Below, in pieces: positions 1 through 13,000 of a stretch of 64,000 bases of DNA; the stretch's first letter is position 1, and every line of letters begins with the position of its first letter. The stretch covers positions 3,036,258-3,100,257 of the forward strand of contig VFFE01007767.1 in NCBI GenBank assembly GCA_008921705.1. Direction: 5' to 3'. The stretch comes from Burhinus oedicnemus. Lineage: Eukaryota > Chordata > Aves > Charadriiformes > Burhinidae. The translations under genes were made by a program, and so were the position numbers. The notes below the pieces were generated by a model that worked only from the letters and a program-made list of their open reading frames with translations, did not search any database and had not been told where the DNA came from.

Positions 1-3000
1 AACAGCCTAAGGAAACAGGATCAGTTGTGACTATCACAGTATTGAAATATTTTGCCAGTAATAAACTCTAACCATCTGTCAGGCTTAGTCATATCGGCAG
101 TTTGTCTTTTTGGCAGAAAATAATCAGTATTGTACAGACAGAGCTCACACTAGGTAATGAAACGTGGTAAAATAGATGATCTGGAATGAGACCCTGAAAA
201 GGTAAACCAAGCCGAAATTCTGAGTTGGTGGGGGGCGGGGTGTATGATTACCTAACTAACCACTTAGGAAATTATGGTGTAACCTATGGGAAACTCAAAT
301 CCGGTGCTCTGATACTGTATTCTCAGTATATTCAGCCTCCTTCTTCTAGGTCAGTCATAAACTCATAAACTCATTTTGTGAGTACAGAAATTGCAAAACG
401 CTCTTTTTGACACAGCCAGTGGTGGTAACGCAGCAGCAGCTGGATTCCTTGTTGGTCTTATTTAGTGCTTATTCTGTCAGAGCTTGTCTGTGGAGATCTC
501 ACAGTTTTGTAACTTGTAGATATTTTTCTGGAAAAAAGAGGCAAATTCCAAAGGTGGCTACATGCCCACAACTTATTCTTAGACAAAATAGTGATACAAA
601 ATTTTCATTACAGAGATTTGACGCAATTAAATGCTTTAAAAAAATGTTAAAGATGCCCAGGTGCATTGCTAAAACAAGTGGACCTCTGGAGAAGGACTGT
701 GACCTGTACCAATATTCATTGTTTCTTTCTGTGAACTAGTTATATACCTGGTATAGATTAAACAACAATTAATTAAACATGTTTCATTTTCTAAGGAGGA
801 ACTGAGGTTTTGAAATGCAGGATTTATCCTCTGTCTGTGCTAGCAATATGCTGCTCAGCTAATGCCAGTGGCTTTTTTTGAAGATTGTCATTCTTGTCAT
901 GCAGTACTCTAATATTTTTCTGCAGCTTTGTTTCTGAAAACAATTTTTTAAAGTATTGGTAATACATTTTAGAAAAAAACATCTGCAAAATCCTCAGGTG
1001 TCCCCCTCTTCATGACGACAGGCGCACTTTTGCCCTTTCCTCACTGTGATATAATTTACCCTGCAGGGAACTCGCAGGAAAAGACCATTGCATGAATGGC
1101 ATCAGTGACTTACCTACAGAGGTGGAGCATCACAAGTCTCTGACTGAAGAGTGAAACAAAAATACATATTGGTACATGTGCAAATAAAGAAAACCTTTAT
1201 AACATAGGAAAGGTGATGCTTTGTCACACGGTTGGGTGATGCTGTGCTTGACTCTTGAAAGGTTGTCAGGTCTCAACACCTCTTTTCAAAAAGCTCAAAG
1301 AATAATTCTCACTTAAAAGAGACTCTAAAAAAAAGGAAAATGTAGGAAATGCTTTTCCTTCATTTAAATAGGGTTTATTTGTAAGGGGCAGCTGAATCTA
1401 AACTCCTGACTGTAAATGCTGGTCGCACTCTTAGAACACTATATTTGATTTTTGCTTACATAGATTTTGATTTCCTGTGTTTTTCTTTTGCTGGTACAAG
1501 CAGACAGGATAAATTCAAACAGTGCAGGTGACAACACGTGCATGCGGGGGTTTTTTGGTTTTGTTTTTTATTACTTTTGGACAGTATTTATGAAAATTAA
1601 TTAAAATCTGTACAGTGAGTGCTTTATGCTTCTGCTTCCTCATATGTAAGACAAAAGCAAGAGCTATACTGTCCAATGGAGAACCCATACACTGAATTGA
1701 CATCTTTTTTCTTCTGAAAAGCAACAGTACTAAACAGCGTGAGAAGGAGTAAGAATTTGTGATGTCTTTCATAACAGGATAGCCATAGTGAGTTTCACGC
1801 TTGAATATTTATTTTGAAGTCAGTGACATTAGGCTAGTATCCCCCAGGAGATACTTTTGTTTTTCACCACTTTGGCCACCTTTATGAATCAAGGTTTTTC
1901 TTTTGTCTCCACTGTTACCCAGTGAAGGAAACAGAAGGGTGGCAGGGAACCTGATTATTGAGTGTGCTGGCAAATGTGCAAAGAAATAGAAGTGAGAAAA
2001 AGGAAGTGTTTTTCACCATACTCCCACTGTTTAGTAATCTTAATTTCTCTATTAGTCTATCTCAGACCATGGCATAGTTTCAAGTTGAAGATGCTACTTC
2101 AATAAATATTTTTCTTTTTCTGCCTTGAGACTGTAACACAGAAATAGTCTTTACACATTTGAACCATTTTGCAGGTGACTTTTAATCAGTCTATTAAGTG
2201 CTTTGCTGTTAGCTGCATCCTAGCTTATGTATCTTTCCTTTGTTCCATGTTCCCCCTCTTTGATGCTGAAGACCATCATCCTCAAGGCATGAAAAATCAG
2301 CTGTAGTGATTTCTTCAAATATTATAAAATCAAGTAAACAAAATTGAAAATCAATTTTTGAGGCTTCAAAAGAGCTTTGCATTTAGCTTCATTTATTTAT
2401 TTAAATTTGTGTTTTTCAGAGCAATTATAGATATCTTCTAATATTTTTCATGTGCATTTTTTTAGGGGACACATCATGATATGGGTTGCAGATATGAACG
2501 TGTTCTGCAGATGTGACCATGTTCTGTTTTATTTTTTTCTGCACAAACCGTGCTGCATTCAGTACATAGTTGCAATGGGCTGAAATGAGATGTGAGCTGG
2601 CCAGAACTGCACTCCTTCCGGGTGCAGTTTGGATGAGTGTAAACAGGCAGCTCATTGCACAAAGAAGACAGTCATGAGTATGGACCAGCTGTCTTGTTTG
2701 CTGCATGCTATCTGATTTGTGCTGTTGCAGACCTTGCAGATCTTCTGGAAAAACAGTTTCAATAGCTTGAAAGCAAAAATGCAACCTAAGTGAAAGGGAA
2801 GCAGAGGGAGGATGCTGCCTTGAACACCTATTTTTTGCTATGTACTGACAAGTAGCTGCTGCATTCCAGCTTGGATGGGGCTGTGTATGAAAAAAAGATA
2901 AAAGGTATGAGAGAGGTACTCTTTCATTTAGGAAATTCTTTTTTACAAATATAGAGATACAGAACACTGATCAGAGAGTTTGTCAGTGCAGTAGTTAAGG

Positions 3001-6000
3001 CTACTGTTTCCACCATGATCCAAGTTCGGTTTGCTTACGTGCCACCAGAGATGTTCTTTGAAACTCTTGAAAACACCTTCTGTTTTCCACTGGTTGAGGG
3101 TTATACAGTGGAGAGAGATACAGCCTGAATTTTTTTACCTGCCTTTCCACACAAAAGGAGATGACTGTATCCCTAAGTGGAAAGGTTGTATGCATAGACT
3201 AGTGGTACTTTACAGTACAAAGCACAATATTAACTTAAGATGGCTATAAAATCTTTATAGGATTTTCTTCTGTGCATATGGAATTTCCCACTAATGTAAA
3301 GCCATAGATGGGTCCTCAGCCACTGTCCTGCATAAGCACAGGGAGAAATGCTGGCATACTGTCTCTTATGGATGGCATACCTGGCTAGCAGTACATGTCA
3401 AAACTGCCACTGTAGCTCTGCATTATTCTGAGTCAGGCAGAATCGCATGGGAGAGCAACTGGCTTTATGTCAGCTTTACCAGGTCTGGGGTGTGTAGGCA
3501 CAGGGAATAATTCAGCAAAAATGTTTGACTGCTCATCTCTGCAGCAAATAACCCAAACAGTACAAACAAAGCAAACCCAATGACAAAGTGTGTCAGCACA
3601 CTTTGTTTTGTTTGTTAAAATAACCCTTTATGTTTGCTTTCTTATGTTATCAGCCCAAGAGGATGAATCCATCCTGTTAAGTAAGGTCAGCTCTCTGTCA
3701 AGAGAAAAATGTCTTTTGAACATAAAAAATAGTTAATTCTCAAATCTGTAGACCTATGCAGAGAGCTGTCCTGTAGCCACATCTTGTCCCATTAATGACC
3801 TGACATCCCAAACCAAACATGCATTTCACAGTGGTGTCCTCAGACAGGAAAGAGCTTGCTTTTCATCATGACCTTTGACTACTGGACTTGGAATGACCTC
3901 TTGTGGACACATGTGGTTTGCCTCCTATAGGATGAATGCTTCTGATCAAAAATAGGAGACCACACAGTGATAAAGCAAGTACAGTGTACAATCTGCTCCC
4001 CAGGTTTTTAGCCACTGACAAATAATGAGTACCATGTACTCCCAGATTTCAGGGCAGAGACATAAAGTAGATAATCAGGAGTAAATGAAATGTGTGTTGA
4101 CAGGTGGAAGATGACAGTGTACATCTGTGTAACGTTGGTTTAGGTGACAGAGCCCTGTTTTGCTAATGAAGAAGCTGCGTTGTTAGAGATCCAGCATGGA
4201 TATCATTACAGACTTTCTCTCTTTACCACTGATTATGTCAGTACAGGGTGGTCTGTGTTTCTGCTGAATAAATGCCAGATGCCTGAATGTGAACCAGTTG
4301 TAATCAGAGGAGCTTTGTTTTCTTATTATCAGTGCACTGAAGGCTGACTGAGCCAGATGAATGCTCTCTCCACTGTTAGTAAAGCTGATGAGCCAAGCCT
4401 TGTTGAGACAGTGATAAGGTGTACTTACCTTGATAAATCTTCATTGTGTATTTTAGGGGTTGTACTATGTCTTTATAATGATCTATAGAAGAAGAAGGCT
4501 TACAGCTTGCATGTCTGTCTACTTTCCAAATCCATCCCAAAGTCTGGAGGCTTAACCCAGCCTAACAGTGCCCTCTGAGGTTTCTCTTCGTACCTTCATC
4601 AGTGCAAAAGTGGGTGTGCCAACATCGAGCCAGCAGTGCTGTGATAAGTACTTCCTGTCAAGAAGAGCTGTTGCACACATACAGAGGACTTGGCTGCAGC
4701 TACTCACAACAGTATCTTTTTTTCCAGTAGGATGAGTAGAGCATTGTCACTCAGACCTATGGTTTTGGACTGCATAGGCAGGCATCGCTGTATGGGTTGT
4801 ACTGAGAACACAGTTCTAAGCAGGTTTTGGTTTGAGCTGGTTTGGGTTTTTTCCGCTATGAATACTGTCTTCAGATGCAGTCACGAAGCTGTGGTCATTA
4901 GTGTTTGCTTACCTTCATCCATGGACTAAAAATTGCCCAGGCAGTCTGGAGCCACCTATGTGCTGCTGCATATTCTAGAGAAGAATGTTGCTGTGTCTCC
5001 TAACATAACTGTCCATTGTATTGAATGTTCAAGTTTCTGTTCTTATGTTCATACCACAGACATGGCATCAGCATAGGCCAAATTGCAGGTGGCTGTGTTT
5101 TTGATGTCCCCTGTCTGACTTTAAAAAAGCAGTTTTTAAAGAACTGTTTTTGAGATCATCCACACCCCTTCCCCTTCCTCCTCCTGGTGCCCCTCCAAAA
5201 ACCGTCTGCTATGAGGCTTGTGTTCTGGCAGACAGCTGTTCACAGCACTGCTTGAAAAAGAAGATGTGGTTGTGTGGAAGAGCAGGGTTTCACTTCAGAT
5301 AAACCTCGTTGCTGTAAACATGGTATGCTGGTAGGGCAGATTTGCTGCTTGTTTGTTTCTTTCTTATACTGTAGCAACAGCATGTTCCTTCATTTACACA
5401 CTTCTCATTTGTCTTTTGGTAATGTTTGCATTTGTGTTGCAGTTTAGTTGTTGTGGAGTTCTAGGTATGTAAATATGTTGCCACATTCTCATAGTCTTGA
5501 GACATGAAAAAAATGGAAGGAGATGAAAAGTCAGATAAACTCTTAGTTTTCTTCCTACAGAATTGCTGAAGAATGACAGAATTAGGAGTAATTTTTAAGT
5601 AGATGGCTTTCAAAATTTGTCAGATTTTTACGATTTTGTCTGTTTCCTAGACAATGGTGTTTGTTTTACGCCCTTTGTTCTGCAAACTTAGCTTTTTGAC
5701 TAATTCCAGGAAAATCAGTAAGACTGTCCTATGCATCAGGTATTTGCCAAACCCAAGCTCCTCTTCTACATGTACTTTTGTTTAGAAAATGGTAAAACAT
5801 GAGAACTTTGGGTGCTGTCATTCTGGCCTCAGACCCATGGATCGAAACGCTACTTGGTGCATGGCATAGCTCCTTGATCTACCTGCTTCCTTCACGCCCA
5901 GCTGCGTTACTGTCTGCTGGCAGCCAGACTCTGCTCTCTGGCCATGCTTGCTGTTGAGAAAAGCCACTGCACATGCTCCAGCACACAAGTCCTAGCATGC

Positions 6001-6949
6001 TCCAGAGCTACCTTCCCCCTACCTGAATTTGCACACATGTCCAAGTGCTGTCCTTTTGTCCATCTGTGTAATGCAGATGGATGCAAAATTGGTTTTGCTG
6101 TTTAACAGTGGGTGAATTTATTTTTGCTGGTAACTGTGTGCATGAGGTGCTGTGCTCCCTTGTTTGCAGGGGCAGACAGGCACTGAGTTTTCTGAGGGTG
6201 GCTGCAGCTTCACAGCCCTCTGTCACAGAAGCGGAGGGTCATTTCAAAGTGTAGGCTTTTATTTCATTAGGCTGGAGCACATGTGCCAAGATATCATAGT
6301 GATTATTTCTTCTGATTTCTTCTAGATTTTTTAATACTTTCTTCATTGCATAGAAATACTTTGCAGAGCATGAACAGGGGATTAAACGTAGAAAGTAGTA
6401 ACTTTGGATAAAGGCTTTGGCATATAAGCACTTCTATTAAACATTAAGAGCTGAGTTATATCCAGAGTGCCAGATAGGAAGCATGCAAATTACCAAATTG
6501 GGTTGTTAGGAACAATGCTTTCTAGCCTTTTGATACTGCATTGTATTCATCGTATATCAGCATGCAATAAAATGTTATGTTCTCTACTGCCTGTAATAAT
6601 ATAGGAAGTGGTGAAAATTGGAATGTTAAAATCAAACCCACTGATCCTGAAAAACAGCCAAAAACATTAGCCAGTGTTTTTTAAATTTTTGGAGGCTATA
6701 TATACATAGGCAAGAGTAATTTTATATTACTTTTGAATTATATTCAAAATAAAGAACTAAAACTCATGAGCAGGCAGCTGTGGTTGAAGTTTTCTGTAAG
6801 AAGAGTCCATAAGCATCTGCCCCTTGCATCTGCTGGCTTGGGTGCTCAATATTGAAAGACTGAGTAACTGTTGAATGGGTTCGTAGTGATCTAGTTACTT
6901 GTATTGCTGTCTTTATAATGAACATCAATTTCTTTTGTGTCTTAATCAG
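1..6949 (+). other. APBB1IP: intron upstream of APBB1IP exon a1 (incomplete)
   Basis: I see no exon here. The RA-domain exons expected just before NFYL should be strongly conserved and were looked for without success, so they probably lie left of the window. The stretch holds one perfect 10-bp hairpin (3583-3606) and a long antisense open frame (2425-2967) with no recognisable product. Confidence 0.7.
3583..3606. repeat. perfect 10-bp inverted repeat with 4-nt loop
   Basis: The arms acaaagtgtg and cacactttgt are exact reverse complements flanking tcag. The flanks (aaacaaag upstream, ttttgtttg downstream) can extend the pairing imperfectly. It may be chance, a remnant of a small DNA transposon, or an RNA hairpin. 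Confidence 0.7.
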
Positions 6950-7024
6950 AATTTCTACCTGGCAAACAAAGGGAAGAATGAAAGCAAAGAAATGAATGAT
7001 AAAAACAAAGAGGCGTTGCTGGAG
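6950..7024 (+). CDS. APBB1IP: APBB1IP exon a1: end of RA-PH linker
   Basis: This is a 75-nt exon between a cttaatcag acceptor and a GAG|gtaagc donor, phase 0 at both ends. It encodes 25 residues starting NFYLANKGK and ending KNKEALLE, a Lys/Glu-rich linker known in RIAM just before the PH domain. Human RIAM has a few more residues here, so the bird linker is slightly shorter. Confidence 0.92.
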
Positions 7025-10000
7025 GTAAGCCAAATTTCTAAGTTGATGATGCAAATGTCACCAAAACTCTGCCACTATCTGCATCTGCTCTGCAACAATA
7101 GCATTTAGTTCTTTGTGGGCGAATGTGTAACAGGAAGTTCTGTGATGGTTGGTGTCTTTGCGTCTAAGGTTTAAAATGTGGATTTTCCTCTGCATCTGCT
7201 GCTCACCACTAAAAATGCAGATTGTATCCCCTATCAGAGGAATTAAACAATGGAGAATTATTTTGTTATTATGGACCCCAATGCCACGAAATGTTTTTAC
7301 TTAGTGTTTCTATGAAGAGTAATGGCATAATAACAATAAAAACAGTTTTATACAAATATGAATAAAAGAAACGGCTGTGCCACATCCTTAGGTGAGCCCT
7401 TGTGACTTTATATTGTTAGTAAGGTTGATCAGTAGCAAACAATTATCTTTTGGGTTAGAAGCAGATATACTTCTTACTACCTCAAATTATTAGGTGTACT
7501 ACAACAGGAAAAGAACCCTTGCACTTTTCCAGAAAGTCTGTTTAGCCTCGTGCCTTTCCTGGTGAAGTTCTACTTCATTCGTATGTTTGACAGAGAAAAA
7601 TCCAGAGCTATATGAAGGAGAAGATTATCACAGTTCTCCTCGCAAGCATTTTGACTTTAGTAAAAGTTCACAAAGGAAATGCTGTTCTTGGGTGACTCAG
7701 GGTTCTCATTTCAAAATTAGTGCATCTCATGAAGGCACCAGATGTCAACCAGCAGAAGTCCTAGTAAATTCTAAATGAAAACATTAAGTGGTAAGTGTGT
7801 TTGCACTAAAAATTACCCAACAGTGGGTCCTTCAAGCAAACAATGAAGTTTATTTGTTTAAACAGTGTTTTAAATGCTAGCATGTATTTCAAAGTGAAAG
7901 CAGAGATTGAGGGGGATTTTTTCTTTAGCTGTTTTTAGAGCTCTAAGCAGTCTCTAAAGATTCTTTCTACAGAAGTATTTCTCTGCAGAATCTATAGGTA
8001 CAGCAATAGAGAAAAAACAGCAGCAGCAGTACCAACTATTCTATTTTATTGCCTTCACTGAGCACATGTATGTCTAGTTAAAACCTTTTGTAGGTTTTTG
8101 CTTGACCCTTTAGAGAACGGAGGTTTTACGAGCCTTCTTTTCTAGTGTGAGCACCCAACTTGTATGGCTGAGTTACCACATCAGGTTGGAAAAGTTTCCT
8201 TTGCCTGTCTAAGGTGTTCATCTCCCTGGTAGCTACATTCCATGTTCATATGTTCACTGTGACAGGAAATGTCTTTATTTTTCAAGGGAGCCTTTTTCTG
8301 CTATTTATTAATAGTGTTGTGCTTAAATAAATTTATTTTGTGTATTATTATTCTTGTTGCACAGGAAAGCTTCTGTGGGACGTCTGTCATTGTGCCAGAG
8401 CTTGAAGGGGCCCTTTATTTAAAAGAAGATGGAAAAAAGTCCTGGAAGAGGCGTTATTTTCTTCTACGAGCTTCTGGAATTTATTATGTACCCAAAGGAA
8501 AAACCAAGGTCAGGAAGCCAAATAATCCTTTTAGCAGTAAAACAATTCATGGAGGTGAAAGTGAAGAACTCCCAAGGTGACATTTTAAATGAGCACTGTC
8601 TGGTGCATCTGAGAGGGCTGGGGTTTTTTTGGTTTAACTTTGACTACACCACTTGTGCAAATATTGGAATGTCGTCACTGAATCCTGTCACATTTCTCTC
8701 CTTTTGATTTCTATGGATAGATAAAAGCCTTAATGAAATAGCACTCCTCCAGTAGTCAGTAGGGGAAGGAAAAACAGCACAGCACCCTTCAGCTGGTGTT
8801 ATGCTGCCAAAATGCTTCACTGTTATATGGGTTCCCTGTGGAAAAATATTTAAAAAGTTTTCAAGTAAACTAATTTCTTGTCACAAAAAAGGTGGAATTT
8901 TACTCTGTCTGATACTGACTTTCTACAACAGTAATCAGCATGCAGAAATGCTATACATTTTTTCCTACAGTGGTCTTTACCTAGAGAATGGATTGCGCCT
9001 TTTAAGGCTTTTTAAGACTGCCCTTTTTGTAGAAAAAAGTGAGACAGAAGCATCCACCTGACTGAATCAAATGCACTGACATTTAGTATTGCAAAATATT
9101 TAGAGAGTCTGAATTGCCAGCACTGGAGAAGCAAAGAGGTCCTGGACGTGTTGCACATAAGAGTGGCTGGCTTCTCATTTCCACAGTGATGAGGTAGAAT
9201 GGTGGCTTCTGGGACTGGTGGTATTTTTTTTTTTTTTTTGTATTCTGAAAACCACTTCTGTTACCACTTTACAGTTCTGCTAATGGTTCATTGTCATTTG
9301 AAAATTCTGGTGCTGCTGATGGAACTTTACTGTTATGATTTGTGTTGTGAAACTAAACTGTTTTGCTATTCCCTGACTAAACTACAAAGGAAAAAAAAAA
9401 AATTGATAGCTTGTAAAGGAATGCTGTGCTGCTGCTCCAGTGACCTGTGTTTATAACCAAATCTCAGTGAAACATAGACCTAGATTACCTTGCTGCTTTC
9501 ACAGCAATTTATTTTGACTTTACCTTACCCTGAGATAACACCTTTCAGTCCTCAAGTCATGTTGCACACACGCAACATCCTATCAATTAGGAACTAGAAT
9601 GCTATTTGGAAGGCACTTAAGGTGGAAAGAGTATAAAGATGGTAAAATGAAAAGTCCACCTTGAACATCTCCTCGTAGCCTGCCTCCAACAATGGCCAGT
9701 AGCACAGTGCCAAAGCAGGGCAAGCATATACTGATAGTTACCCAGCCTTTTTTCATCATCCAGTGATAGTCATTTCAGTGAATTTCCATCATAGTGCAAA
9801 TGAGGAAAGTGCTTTCTCTTTTCAAGTGATGGGCTGCAAACATAGGCTCAGAATGGAACCCTGCAGTCACCTTGTAACAGCTGTTTTAGTTTAACACGTT
9901 GTTGCCTGTTAGTCATTACCACCCTGCCTGTAACAGAGCCATTTTAAGGAACTGTGTGAGTGCTTCAAACTCACTATATTACCAACTCAGGCACTCACAG

Positions 10001-13000
10001 GGAATGACAACCTTGAATCTAGTTCTTTAGGAGATAGTCACAGCTCTTTAAAATGGTGCCACAGTCAACTGTTTGCTTCTGTAACAGCCTTCAGCAAAAG
10101 GACGCATAGGTCCATGCCTCAGCCATTCCAGAGAAAGTCAAGTCTCTTAGCCCAAATCTGTGTTTAATGGTGATTTAAGTTAGTTAGTGGACTCTGTATT
10201 GGAACAGCTGAGGCTCAGGTACACGTCTTTTGTGGAAACAGTAACCTCTGGTAGACGAGCAGGATGCAGTAAGGGTGCTAAACATCTTAAAGCACTGCAG
10301 CAGCATTCAGTAGAGCTCTTTAGTCAAAGCCCTTAAATTACGAGAGTTCATCCCGTGTCAGGGTGGTATGAAGAGTGCACATGCATCTTGCTGCAGTCAT
10401 TCAGTTGTGAGTAGAGCGATCTTTCATTGAGGTACAGAAACAAACAGTTAGTGGACAACAGTGTCTTCAGCTGCTGCAGCTGTTTTGAAATTCATCATGT
10501 AATCATGTTTTCACTTTTCCAGTCTGGGCGTACCTTCTGGGCGTACCTTTGGTACTTCATGTTGGCTGTAAAATCCATTGTAAACCTGTGAAAATACAGG
10601 GACATGTTCAGATAATTTTACACATGTGCCTTTGGTGGTTTTTGTTGTTTGGGGGTTTTTTATTAACAAAACAGGCACCAGTCAGCACTGCTGTCTTAAT
10701 TTCTTTCTTCAGCGTTAGTCTACGTATATCCCATTTAAAAACATGCTGGGTCACCAAACAACAGAATCAGAATTGCAGATACAATTCTAAAATTTGTTTG
10801 TGTTAATTGTGTTGCTTTGTCATGTTAACATTGCAGAAATACTAGCAATAAGTGCCTTTGTCCCTTGCATAAAAATTTGTTCCTTACTTAGAAGAAAATA
10901 ACAACTGCATTCATATTGCCATTACCTGGTTTGTAAAGGAAAGGAACCATGGACTTGAGCATGTTTAGGAACTTACAGTGTTGCAAAATCCTAGGTCCAC
11001 ACGGTCAATGACAAAATCCCTTACATCAGCTTCAGGGGAGACAAAGGAGAGAGAGAGAAGCCCTGTCTGCCTACAGTATGAACTGTTGCCTCTCCCCACA
11101 AATCTTACTTGCAAACTCGATTTGGAAATAACCCAACTCAAGGGCGTATTGTAGTAAAAATATCAGTAAGAATGAGAGCAGCATAGAAGAACCATCATAT
11201 GCGGAAATACAGCCCCATTCTTAGGGGTAGAAAGGGTTTGTGGGGTTTTATTTTCTTTTTTCTTCTTTTCACAATTTCCTCATTTCTCAGTTTAGCCAAC
11301 AGTGACCATGTGACGTGGCCATTTTTGCATTTCCACTCAAAGGATGTTTTTTGTAAAAGTTATGCTTTGTATGCAGAATTCTGCACTGAGAAGTGTGGCA
11401 GCAACAGAAACCTTGTTACTTTAGTAACATATTGTGAACAGGCATATAATAATATGATAACCAAAAAAGGAACAATGCCAGGAAATTTGAGAAAATTCAA
11501 AGCAAGACAGATGAAATGTACGCTTATTTCCTGATTAGAGTTTGGTTCATATACCAAAGAAAAACAAGCTTGTAAAGCAGTTTAGAACCCCAAACCTTCT
11601 TTCTCCACTGAGAATTGTAAGGGTGTGGTCTCGAGGCCTGTATCTATTTTACTAAAGTTATTTCTTACTATGGTGTTCTATGTGGTCTTATTAGCCATAA
11701 GCCAAAATCTCCACACAAAGCAATAAAGCACAGCAAAACCAGAACAGCAGCAAAATGTTGCACTGTGTTAAATATTATTCCTAATATGTACTGACCCTCT
11801 TCCAATTGTTAAAGAATGCACACACTTAAAATTCAGCTTTCTTCAGTCAACTTCATGACAGTTAAAAAAATAAAAAGCGTTGGCATTCATGCACTTGAAA
11901 AAAGTCCTATTAGTGAGTTTCACATCAAAATTCAATTTGTTCTAACAATGATGTGCTTGGTTTTCATTTGTAGACATCACGGGATCTGGCATGCTTCATT
12001 CAATTTGAGAATATGAACGTTTATTACGGTTCTCAACACAAAGTGAAATACAAGGCACCTACAGATTACTGCTTTGTCTTAAAGGTAATATATGAGAAAA
12101 ATAAGTTCTGCAAATGTCATACACAGTTTCGTTTATTATGCACACATGTTTAAGTTTGGAGCTCCAGGGACCCTGATGAGATAGAATACCACCTGCAAAA
12201 TCATGTCTGTTTTCTTCTTGGCTTCATTGTTGATCAGCAACATACTTCTAGAACCTTAATTTTAAGGACTGGTAGTCTTACCATTTATGTCTACACTGCA
12301 TCTATAAAGTTGTCTTCAAAACAAGGCTGAATATGCTTCCAGTGACTGATACATCTGGACACTGGTTACTGGACACATCTGGACAAATGACATGAGGCAG
12401 GTATATGATAAGACTGGCAGACCCTAATATTGACATTATGAGGACTATGGACTATATACTAAAAAGTATGTCTACTTTTTATTTGCAGTGTAGTCATACC
12501 TGTTGAGTGGTTTGCTGAACTGAGATGCAAAATCTTGCAGGAATAGACATCTCAGTTGGCATATTTTATTGCACAACTATTTGTGGCAGGAGTGCAAAAG
12601 ATACTGTTCACCCACTCATGAAAATCAGCGCTTGCTGTTGAAGTAAGTACCTCATTGCTGCCTCTCCAGGTAATAGCATTGCAAATAGGTTGGGAATCCA
12701 GTATTCCTCTTGGGAAAGGAAAATAAGCCCATGCTTTTCCCATAGTTCAGATAACAGAAATGAAGCTTTGAGGTTGCAGTAATTAGGCTTTGTTTATTAT
12801 CTGTCATTAATACAGATTTTAGAATACAGTGGGATTATGGTGTATAATACACAAGCCAATCTTGTTGCTGCTTCTCTGTTTAAGTACTTGCAGTGCAAAC
12901 AAGATATTAGAAAACACGGTATCTTGCCATCTCAGAAAAAAATTACAGGAAACATTCACATCAGAGGTCCCTTATAGTACCACATTTCTGGCTGTAGCTG

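Noticed and set aside
407..739. 110-codon frame near the left edge
   Set aside because: No similarity to RIAM or any known family, and it sits in an apparent intron.
972..1000. Short stretch ending ...NPQ before a GT near 1000, resembling the residues that precede NFYL in RIAM
   Set aside because: Only the last three residues match. The preceding codons bear no resemblance to the highly conserved end of the RA region, and the potential exon would be about 8 codons. Treated as chance.
8269..8580. 103-codon frame starting before exon a2
   Set aside because: Only 8365-8508 is exon. The flanks are intron read-through on both sides.
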